Shown piece after piece: positions 1 to 7,300 of a DNA stretch of 20,621 nt. The notes beneath the pieces were generated by a model. The model was not told the DNA's origin. It saw nothing but the letters and a program-made list of their open reading frames with translations, and did not search any database. Position 1 is the stretch's first letter. Each line of letters starts with the position of its first letter. This DNA comes from JBAVQS01 sp049694275 (GTDB taxonomy: Bacteria; Chloroflexota; Anaerolineae; UBA4142; SHND01), in NCBI GenBank assembly GCA_049694275.1, contig JBAVQS010000218.1:1-20621 (forward strand), in the 5' to 3' direction. The position numbers were made by a program, and so were the translations under genes.

Positions 1-729
1 ATGCGGACGCTTGAATGTATATCCAATCCGGCCGGCGGCACATTGATTTCGAATACGATGTGGAAGGGAATCCGGCTCAAGGATCTATTGGCGCGCGTGG
101 GGGTCAAGGCCGGGACGGCCGAGCTCAAACTGGAATCAATCGATGGTTACTCGACCGCGATTCCCCTGGGCCTCGGACAGGATGACCATTCGCTCCTCGT
201 CTATGAAATGAACGGCGTCCCGCTCCCGCTCGAACATGGTGAGCCTTTGCGCTGTCTCTGGCCGGGTCACTATGGGATGAAGCAGCCGAAATGGCTGACT
301 CACATTTCGGCGATTACAACCCATTATGATGGATTCTGGGAACAGCAGGGGTGGTCGAACGAAGCCCCGATTCGTCCGTTCTCGCGCATCGACAAACCGG
401 GGGAGGATGCAACCGTGAGCGGCGGCACGCTCGACGTCAATGGCATCGGCTTTTCCGGCTCTGCCGGCATTGCGAAAATCGAGTTGAGCCTGGATGGCGG
501 CAAGACCTGGCAGCCGGTTGATCTGGTGCGTGGGCCGACGCCGTATGTCTGGACGCAGTGGAACTGGCGCGGGCCGACCCCGCCGGATGGCCAGGTCACT
601 CTTTTTGCGCGTGTGACCGACCGTGCAGGGGATGTTCAGAACAAGCCCAGCCTGAAACTGCTGGGGGATACCTTCCCGAACGGATCTGCGGACATGCAGC
701 CGGTCATCATCACCGTCAAAAAGGGTTGA
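1..729 (+). CDS. Sulfite-oxidase-family molybdopterin oxidoreductase, 3' part
   Basis: This is the C-terminal part of a molybdenum-cofactor oxidoreductase of the sulfite oxidase family. The frame is open from base 1, so the ATG there is probably an internal Met and the N-terminal part of the cofactor domain lies outside the window. Residues 3-10 read TLECISNP, which contains the cysteine that ligates molybdenum in this family. The segment GHYGMKQPKWL at about 89-99 matches the usual end of the cofactor domain. From about residue 130 (IDKPGEDATVSGG) an immunoglobulin-like Mo-co dimerisation domain follows, including LSLDGGKTWQPVDL. Family members oxidise sulfite, or reduce or oxidise small sulfur or organic substrates, usually outside the cytoplasm. 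The next gene, a pentaheme cytochrome, starts 3 bases after the stop and is the likely electron partner. The family call is firm; the substrate is inferred. Confidence 0.88.
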   Translation: MRTLECISNPAGGTLISNTMWKGIRLKDLLARVGVKAGTAELKLESIDGYSTAIPLGLGQDDHSLLVYEMNGVPLPLEHGEPLRCLWPGHYGMKQPKWLTHISAITTHYDGFWEQQGWSNEAPIRPFSRIDKPGEDATVSGGTLDVNGIGFSGSAGIAKIELSLDGGKTWQPVDLVRGPTPYVWTQWNWRGPTPPDGQVTLFARVTDRAGDVQNKPSLKLLGDTFPNGSADMQPVIITVKKG

Positions 730-732
730 GGC

Positions 733-1386
733 ATGCGCGGAATCACATCGCTCCTGGTCCGGCTCGGCCGCTGGCGCATCTTGGGAATTGTCTTGCTGGG
801 TGGTTTGCTTGTGGCCGCCGGCGGTCTCTCTTTTGTCAGCGCCCAGGAACAGAACAACCAGTTCTGTGGCTCGTGCCACACCCAGCCCGAATCGACCTAT
901 CTGATGCGATTTGAACAGGCCCAATCGGGCGACGCGGTGGACCTGGCGGCATTTCATCACAAACAGCTCTATCCGCGGGACTCACAGGGGACTGCAATCA
1001 AGTGCATCGACTGTCACGTCGGCGAGGGGCTGGTCGGGCGTGGGATCGTTGTCTCGCTCGCGACCTGGGATGCCATCAAATATGTGACCGGCACTGCGCA
1101 GCAGCCGGCCAGGATCGTATTTACCGTACAGGATGAGGCGTGCATCAAATGCCACGAGGCGCAGGTCAAGGAAGGGCTGGCGACTGCGGAACAGCGGTTC
1201 TTTATCGACAATCACTTTCACTATTTGCTCTTTACCCCCGGTGCGCCGAAGGAGAACTGCGTGAGTTGTCATGTGTCGCATCGTCCCGGCTCAGAGGTAA
1301 CGGCTTTCCAATTCCGCACCATAATCATCCCCGTCTGCCAGGACTGTCACCAGAAAGAGGGCAAAGGGCCGACGAAAATGCAATAG
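733..1386 (+). CDS. Membrane-anchored pentaheme cytochrome c (NapC/NirT-like)
   Basis: This is a 217-residue multiheme c-type cytochrome. A basic N-terminus and one hydrophobic segment (about 16-37) form an uncleaved anchor or signal, placing the heme part outside the cytoplasmic membrane. Five CXXCH heme motifs are visible at residues 45-49 (CGSCH), 91-95 (CIDCH), 137-141 (CIKCH), 176-180 (CVSCH) and 202-206 (CQDCH). Extra histidines at 75-76 and 161-163 could be distal ligands. The single anchor followed by CGSCH resembles NapC/NirT/NrfH quinol-linked cytochromes, which are usually tetraheme. The gene is translationally close to the molybdoenzyme gene (3-base gap), so I infer that it carries electrons between that enzyme and the quinone pool or a terminal oxidase. 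It converges with recN with only 8 bases between the stop codons and no visible terminator. Confidence 0.85.
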   Translation: MRGITSLLVRLGRWRILGIVLLGGLLVAAGGLSFVSAQEQNNQFCGSCHTQPESTYLMRFEQAQSGDAVDLAAFHHKQLYPRDSQGTAIKCIDCHVGEGLVGRGIVVSLATWDAIKYVTGTAQQPARIVFTVQDEACIKCHEAQVKEGLATAEQRFFIDNHFHYLLFTPGAPKENCVSCHVSHRPGSEVTAFQFRTIIIPVCQDCHQKEGKGPTKMQ

Positions 1387-1394
1387 GGGAGAGG

Positions 1395-3137
1395 TTATGT
1401 GTTTTTCTTGTCCGCGACCTGGTCGAGCATTTCCTGTGCGCTCTGGCGGGTGCTGTCGGTGGGGTTGCCGAGCATGACGGCCAGCTCCTGGACGCGCGCA
1501 GCTCCGTCGAGCCCGCGCACCTGGGTCACCGTGCGGTCGCCCTGGATCTCTTTGCGAATGTGGAAATGCGAATCACCAAAGGCCGCAATCTGTGGCAAGT
1601 GCGTGACGCAGATCACCTGGTGGGCATGGCCGCCGTTTGCCGGCATCGTCAGACGCCAGAGCTTGTGGCCTACAATGCCGCCAATGCGCCCGCCAATCCC
1701 TTGATCGATCTCGTCAAAGATCAGGGTGGGCGTCCGGTCCGCGGCCCCCAGCACGGCCTTCATCGCCAGCATCAGGCGCGACGTTTCCCCGCCCGATGCG
1801 ATTCGCGCCAGCGGTTTCAGCGGTTCGCCGGGGTTGGGGGAGACGAGGAACTCGACCTTGTCCACGCCGCTGGAATCAAACGCCAGCCGCCGCTCGCGAA
1901 CGTAGAGCCCGTTCGTGTCCTCGATACAGTTGATCCCCACGCCGAACTTTGCCTTTTCCATCCCCAGATCTTGCAGCTCGCGTTCGATCTCGTTCGCTAA
2001 CCGGTCGGCTGCCTCGCGTCGCACGGCGGAGAGGTCCTGCGCTAGCGCGCCCGCTTCTTTGAGCAAGCGCTCTTCCTGCTCGCGCAGTTCGTTAATCCGG
2101 TCCTCGGCGTGTGTAATCCCTTCCAGTTCCTGCTCCGAGGTCAGGAGGAATTTGAGCACCTCTTCGATGCTTTCGCCGTATTTGCGCTTGAGTCTGAAAA
2201 TCAGGTCGAGCCGCTCTTCGATCTGGGCCAGCCGGCGCGGGTCGTACTCGATGCCATCCCGATAATCGCGGAGCGAACGCGCCAGGTCGTCCATCACCGC
2301 CTGGACGCTATCCCCCTGGTCGAGCATTGCCTTGACGTTCGGATCGTGTTTTTGCAATCCCGTGAGCGCCTGGCCTGCTTCCGCCAAAAGGTCGAGCGCT
2401 CCCTTTTCCTCTTCGCCCGCGCCATAGAGCGCACGATAGGCTGTATCGGCCAGTTCGGCCCGCGCCTCGGCGCTTGCCAGCAGGTCGCGCTCCTCTTTTA
2501 GCTCTTCTTCCTCGCCCGCCTTGAGCTTGGCCGACTTGATCTCTTCGATGACATAGGTCAGTCGGTCCACCTTGCGCGCCGTCTCTCTCGCGTCCTTTTG
2601 CAGGTCGCGGAGCTCCTGGCGCACCTTGCGAAGCGCGCGCACCTGCTTGCCCACCGCGGCCCGCTGTTCCCACAGGTTGCCATAACGGTCCAAAAAGTCG
2701 ATGTGCTCCTTGACGCGCAACAGGGAGAGGTGCTCGCTCTGCCCATGAATATCGACAAGGCGGTCGCCGACTTGCTGAAAGACGGCGAGCGTGACCGCGC
2801 GGTTATTGACGCGGCAGACATTGCGCCCGTTGCGATGCAACTCGCGCGTCAGGATAAGGGTGTCCTCGTCAAGGGTAATACCAAACTCTTCGAGTTGAGA
2901 GAGGAGGAGGCCGCGGGTGCCGGGGTCGAGCGTAAAGAGACCTTCGACTAGCGTTTCGTCGGCGCCCGCGCGGATGAGATCGTTCGTGGCCCGGCTGCCC
3001 AGGAGGAGGCCGACGGCGTCGATAATGATGGATTTGCCGGCGCCGGTCTCGCCGGTCAGCGCATTAAAGCCTGGGGCAAACTGGAGATGGAGATGCTCGA
3101 TGATGGCGAGATTCGAGATGCTGATTTCCGCTAACAT
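1395..3137 (-). CDS. recN: DNA repair protein RecN
   Basis: RecN is an SMC-like ATPase that acts on double-strand breaks during recombinational repair, in the cytoplasm on DNA. The product is 580 residues, close to the usual 550-580. The N-terminus MLAEISISNLAIIE is typical, and Walker A (GETGAGKS) lies at 29-36. A long charged coiled-coil region covers about 160-400 and is rich in Glu, Lys, Arg and Leu. The ABC signature ASGGETSR is at about 447-454 and Walker B (LIFDEIDQGIGG) at about 472-483. CVTHLPQIAAF follows as the switch His segment. The ATG is preceded by a purine-rich AAAGGAAAG about 7 bases upstream. A sigma-70-like promoter lies about 100 bases upstream, with an operator-like palindrome between its boxes. 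The gene is complete and nothing in it looks damaged. Confidence 0.97.
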   Translation of the reverse strand: MLAEISISNLAIIEHLHLQFAPGFNALTGETGAGKSIIIDAVGLLLGSRATNDLIRAGADETLVEGLFTLDPGTRGLLLSQLEEFGITLDEDTLILTRELHRNGRNVCRVNNRAVTLAVFQQVGDRLVDIHGQSEHLSLLRVKEHIDFLDRYGNLWEQRAAVGKQVRALRKVRQELRDLQKDARETARKVDRLTYVIEEIKSAKLKAGEEEELKEERDLLASAEARAELADTAYRALYGAGEEEKGALDLLAEAGQALTGLQKHDPNVKAMLDQGDSVQAVMDDLARSLRDYRDGIEYDPRRLAQIEERLDLIFRLKRKYGESIEEVLKFLLTSEQELEGITHAEDRINELREQEERLLKEAGALAQDLSAVRREAADRLANEIERELQDLGMEKAKFGVGINCIEDTNGLYVRERRLAFDSSGVDKVEFLVSPNPGEPLKPLARIASGGETSRLMLAMKAVLGAADRTPTLIFDEIDQGIGGRIGGIVGHKLWRLTMPANGGHAHQVICVTHLPQIAAFGDSHFHIRKEIQGDRTVTQVRGLDGAARVQELAVMLGNPTDSTRQSAQEMLDQVADKKNT

Positions 3138-3240
3138 TTTTGACTTTCCTTTTCAACCGCAGGGTAGAGATATTCCTGAACGGCAACGAACTGCGCCCGC
3201 AGTCCAAGCGGAACTATCCGAATTAGAATTTACGTTCGCC

Positions 3241-3269
3241 AGTTTAGCACAAATGTGCGGTCCGGGCAA
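3241..3269 (-). promoter_or_regulatory. Predicted recN promoter with palindrome in the spacer
   Basis: Read on the minus strand, TTGCCC (3269-3264) is followed by a 17-base spacer and TAAACT (3246-3241). Transcription would start near 3234 and leave a leader of about 97 bases before the recN ATG. The spacer carries the inverted repeat GCACA-TT-TGTGC (3258-3247), where a repressor could sit. Just downstream, the plus strand at 3225-3238 reads AGAAT-TTAC-GTTCG, which has one perfect half of the Gram-positive LexA box. The promoter call rests on hexamers and spacing only. Confidence 0.5.
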
Positions 3270-3334
3270 CCGTCTAGTTTTGTCTGTTTTTACCCATCGC
3301 CCATTGCCGTTGCTCGCTAACAGTAACGTGAATA

Positions 3335-3892
3335 CTAGACCCGCAACCGTGCATAGGCAGTGCTCACCGCCAGGGCGAGATAAATCCACAGACCGATATT
3401 GAGCAGGAACCGCATGCCCAACTGCGAAAACAACCCGGCCTGACCAGACAGGAGCGCGATCAGCATTCCTACCAGCCCGATATTCGCCCCGCCCAGCAAG
3501 CCGCCGACGATGATCGTCGCGCACACGACCATCCAGATATAGCGCCCGCGGCGACGCCCAATGACGCGGCGGGCTCCTTCAGAGATAATGCCGCCCGCGG
3601 CGGGGCCGACAAAGATCGCAAAGAGCCAGAATCCGCCAATAAAGCTCATGACCACGCCGCCAATCACCGAGAGGATGAGGCCGACGATCGCGGCGAGAAC
3701 ATAATCAAACGCGGTCGAGTTGTAATAGCCAACCCGCTGCTGCCCAAGGCATTCCTTGCAACGATACCCGACCACCGTGCGCTCGACGCATTTCAGGCAC
3801 ATCGGCCGGTCGCACTTGTTACAGCGCAGCAGGGTCTCGGTCTGGGGATGATTGGTGCAGTACATGACATTCGAGGTTGCTTTAGCTTCCAT
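3335..3892 (-). CDS. B-box zinc-finger membrane protein
   Basis: This is a 185-residue protein of unknown function with an N-terminal zinc-binding module and a membrane domain. From the chosen start (MEAKATS) the first about 50 residues hold CTNHP, LRCNKCDRPMCLKC and YRCKEC, the Cys/His spacing of a B-box-type zinc finger. A tyrosine-rich linker (GYYNSTAFDY) follows, then about four hydrophobic segments to the C-terminus, interrupted by a basic stretch (RRVIGRRRGRY). I chose the ATG at 3892 because GAAGGA lies 6 bases before it. An in-frame ATG at 3922 would add 10 residues but falls close to the predicted transcription start. Proteins of this layout are common in Chloroflexota as far as I recall, but I know of no assigned reaction. 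The gene is upstream of recN on the same strand, with about 200 bases between them and a separate recN promoter. Confidence 0.8.
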   Translation of the reverse strand: MEAKATSNVMYCTNHPQTETLLRCNKCDRPMCLKCVERTVVGYRCKECLGQQRVGYYNSTAFDYVLAAIVGLILSVIGGVVMSFIGGFWLFAIFVGPAAGGIISEGARRVIGRRRGRYIWMVVCATIIVGGLLGGANIGLVGMLIALLSGQAGLFSQLGMRFLLNIGLWIYLALAVSTAYARLRV

Positions 3893-3925
3893 AGATTCCT
3901 TCAAAGGTATAATTTCTGGCAAGAA

Positions 3926-3934
3926 ATTGTATCA
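3926..3934 (-). promoter_or_regulatory. Possible extended -10 promoter of the B-box gene
   Basis: On the minus strand the sequence TGATACAAT (3934-3926) is an extended -10 element (TGN plus TACAAT). Transcription would start near 3919, giving a leader of about 27 bases that includes the GAAGGA ribosome-binding site before the ATG at 3892. I see no convincing -35 hexamer at the right distance, so this remains a weak call. Confidence 0.4.
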
Positions 3935-4012
3935 CAGAATCGGGCGAGACAGCTTCGTTCCGCGCAACAGCATGATTGAGCAGACAATAGCGGTGACGCG
4001 ATAGGGCGAAAA

Positions 4013-4040
4013 TTGACTTGTACAGCACTGGTGATAAAAT
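4013..4040 (+). promoter_or_regulatory. Predicted promoter of the nucleotidase gene
   Basis: TTGACT (4013-4018), a 16-base spacer and TAAAAT (4035-4040), preceded by TGA to form an extended -10, make a good sigma-70-type promoter. The start point would be near 4046-4047, about 296 bases before the nucleotidase ATG. A short ORF (ATG 4046 to TGA 4085-4087, 13 residues) begins almost at the predicted start point. Confidence 0.55.
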
Positions 4041-4045
4041 TGGGG

Positions 4046-4342
4046 ATGCACTTCCTCTGCGTGCAGTGTCATTTTCGCCATGGTTGAGTAGACAATCATG
4101 GAGCCTTTCAAGTAGCTTTCGCCTTTCCATTAGTTAGAATAGCATATTCCACCCGCTCCGCTCCGAGCAAACGCGCGACGCTGCGCGCTTGCTCGTCCTG
4201 ATGCCCGACGCTGGACATCCCTAAGGAGGTGATGGTCGTTCTAACAACTCGACCGCTCGTTCCCGCACTAACAAGAATGGAATAGGTTTCTTTCCCCCTA
4301 AATCCATTCCTGATTCGCAATTCACAAAGGAGTGAACTGGAA
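4046..4342 (+). promoter_or_regulatory. Long structured 5' leader of the nucleotidase gene
   Basis: This stretch of about 300 bases has no convincing gene. If the promoter at 4013-4040 is real, it is transcribed as a leader. Three hairpins can be drawn. At 4078-4101, CCATGGTTG pairs with CAATCATGG around AGTAGA (one G-T pair). At 4164-4195, CGAGCAA pairs with TTGCTCG and an inner GCGCG pairs with CGCGC, with a 2-base bulge. At 4200-4219, GATG and CC pair with GG and CATC with a C-A mismatch. Then comes TAAGGAGGTGAT (4222-4233), fully complementary to the canonical 16S rRNA 3' tail, overlapping the ATG of a 17-residue ORF (4232-4285). The real nucleotidase ribosome-binding site AAAGGAG lies at 4326-4332. 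It does not match any riboswitch class I recognise. Confidence 0.4.
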
Positions 4343-7300
4343 ATGTCCAAGACCCTCAGATTGATCGCCCTGCTCGTGTTGATGAGCCTGGCGATCATGG
4401 CCGCCACCGGATCGTTTGCATCGGCAGCGACCACTGTCAACTTTACGATCCTCCACACGAACGATTTCCACGGCCAGCTCCAGTTGTCGGGCAGCAACCC
4501 CGGCCTGGCGCGTGTAGCCACCAAAGTCAACGAAATCCGCACCGCCAAAGGCGCGGGCAATGTTCTCCTTGTCGACGGCGGCGACGAAATGCAAGGCTCG
4601 CTGCTCTCGAACCTGCAAAAAGGCGTCCCCACCATCGCCGCCTTCAACGCGATGGGTTATTCCGCCGCCACGTTTGGCAATCACGAGTTCGACTGGGGCC
4701 AGACGGTTCTCAACAGCAGGACCACCCAGGCCACCTATGACTTTTTGTCGGCCAATATCGTCAAGGGCACGTGCGATGCGAGCAACTGGACGGTGCCCGA
4801 TCAGTTCAAGGTTACCCCCTACATTATCAGGGACGTAGCCGGCCTCAAGGTCGGTTTCATCGGCGTCACTTCGACCGAGACGCCGATTATTACGGTCGCC
4901 ACGTCGACGACCGGCCTGTGCTTCAAGGACCCTGCCGATTCGATCATTCACTATTACGACCAGATGAAGACCAACGGTGCACAGGTCATTATCGTGCTCA
5001 GCCACCTCGGCTGGTACGACGGCGGCTATGGCTATGGCATCCCGGTCTATGGGGATTTGACTCTGGCCGACAAGCTCAACAAAGCCGGCAAGAGTGTTCC
5101 ACTGATCATCGGCGGCCACAGCCACAGCAACATTGGCGGCACCGCCTTGACCGATCCCAAGGCAGTCGGCGTAGTCGGATCGACCAAGATCGTTCAAGCG
5201 TACTATAATGGACGACAGCTCGGCCAGGCCGACTTTACCTATGACACGAGCACGAACACGGTAACGGACGTGACCTGGACCCAGAACAAGATTTTAACGA
5301 GCGCCACCGAAGACCCAACGGTCAAGGGCGTCATCGACACCTACGCCAATGACGCGGCGTATCTGGCCCTTGTCAACACCGAGATCGGTTATTCCGCGGT
5401 TGACCTGCCCCGCAGCGGCGGCAACGTCGATAACATGATGGGCACGTTCGTGGACGACGCGATTTATAGCTATCTGAACACCGATGCCGAAGCCACCAAC
5501 GACATCGACATCTTTTTCAACAACGCGGGCGGCATCCGCACGGACTGGTGCTACGTCGGCGGAACATGGCTCAACGCTGGCTGTGTCAGTGGCACACACA
5601 CGCCTGGTTTGTTGACTTATGGCAATATGTTTACGATCCTCCCGTTCGGCAATGCAACCATCGTCGGCAAGATGACTGGCGCGCAGATTCTGGAGGTGCT
5701 CAACCAGAGCGCGACCCTGGGCAAAGGCGCCATTCAGCCGGCGGGCATCAAGTACAAGTATTATGCTTACACGGATGGCAACCCCGGCCCACAGCCTTTT
5801 GCCTGGGGCGCCTTCGACGCCACTGTGTATGACAGAACCAGCCACACGTGGGTCCCGCTCCAGATGGACAAGACCTACAGCGTCGGTACGAACGAGTTTC
5901 TCGCTCCCGCCGGTGGGGACAACTTTGTCGCCTTCAAGTACATGACGAATATCACCTACTGGGGTGATATGCTCAATGCGGTCGACGACTATGTCAGCAA
6001 GCACTATGGCACGCCGGCAACAGCCTACACAGGTCCCCACAGTAACGGTACACTCGACGACCGCATCTTACGCGATGGGACGAGCACGCCCGACAGCGGT
6101 TCGATCAAGCCCATCACTGTCCTGCACCACAACGACTCGCATGGCAACCTGGTCAAGGGTAGCTATGTCGGCTACACCCAGCTCGTTACCCTGATCAAGC
6201 AGGAGCGTCTGCACAACCCGAATCGCACGCTGCTCCTCAGCGGCGGCGACAATATCCAGGGCGACGCAATGATGTACTATTTCAAGTCCGCGCCCTCGGG
6301 CTTTGCCGCTGACGGCACGCCGCTTTCGCCCCCGCTCACCACGCACCCCATGATGGCGGCGATGAACTCGATGAACTATGATGCCATGACCCTCGGCAAT
6401 CACGAGTTCAACTTTGGCAATACCGTCTTTGACGGCATCTTCAAGCAGGCCCAGTTCCCGCTCCTCGGCGCGAACGTGACGGATAGCGGGGCCTATGGCC
6501 TGAATTCCGTAGGCCCCAGCGGCGAGGGCGTCAAACCTTACGTCCTCACAACGCGCGATGGCATCAAGATTGCCATCGTCGGCATCACGAATCACCGCGT
6601 GCCGAACTATGAACTGCCCAGCAATATCGTCGGTTTGACATTCAGCAATCCGATCGCGACGGCGCAGACCGAGGTCAATGCGGTCCGCGCGGGCAACGAT
6701 GTCGTGCTGGCGCTGACGCATGTCGGTTTCACCACGAACCCCAAGAGCGTCGAAGTCGATAGCAACGTCGATACCAACCTGGCTGCCCAGGTGACGGGCG
6801 TCGACGCCATCATCGGCGCGCACAGCCACACCAACCCGGCGAGCCCCGAAGCACCCTACAAGTACCTCCCGACCATCGTCGGCGGGCCGAACAACACGCC
6901 GGTCCTCATCAACCAGGCATACCGGTACAACAACACGCTCGGCGAAACCATCATTGGCGTCCGCGCCAAGGCCGGCGGTGGGTACGAGGTCGTGAGCCGC
7001 GTCGGTGGGTACATCACTGTCAGCAGCAGCACGCCGGTCGATGCGGCGACCAACACGCTCCTCCAGCCCTATGTGAACACCATCAACACTTACAACGCCA
7101 AGATTGTTGGCAAGACTACCGTGCCCATCGACACTCTGCAATCCTATACGCAAGAGACGAACGGGGCCAACCTGCAGGCGGATGCTTCCATGTGGGAGCT
7201 GAGCCAGCATGGCATCACCCCCGATTTCCACCTATCGGGCGCGATGACCAACAAACTGATGGCGAGCGGCGCGACCCCGGCCACCCCGGTTTCGCTGACC

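Noticed and set aside
136..960. Long minus-strand open frame across the molybdoenzyme and pentaheme genes
   Set aside because: It is antisense to two genes with clear motifs, has an Arg/Gly-rich composition typical of GC-rich shadow frames, and has no recognisable domain.
1140..2000. Plus-strand open frame of 286 residues overlapping the pentaheme gene and recN
   Set aside because: It runs out of frame through one gene and antisense through RecN, with no start signal or family resemblance.
3271..3340. Inverted repeat GTCTAGT/ACTAGAC after the B-box gene stop
   Set aside because: The 7-bp arms are 56 bases apart without a T run, so it is not a credible terminator and could be chance.
4046..4087. 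Mini-ORF MHFLCVQCHFRHG with a CXXCH motif at the predicted transcription start
   Set aside because: A 13-residue peptide with a heme-like motif is most likely coincidence; I mention it only as part of the leader and do not call it a gene.
3882..4130. Small minus-strand open frame of 82 residues upstream of the B-box gene
   Set aside because: It overlaps the B-box start region in another frame, crosses the promoter of the nucleotidase, and has no ribosome-binding site or similarity that I recognise.
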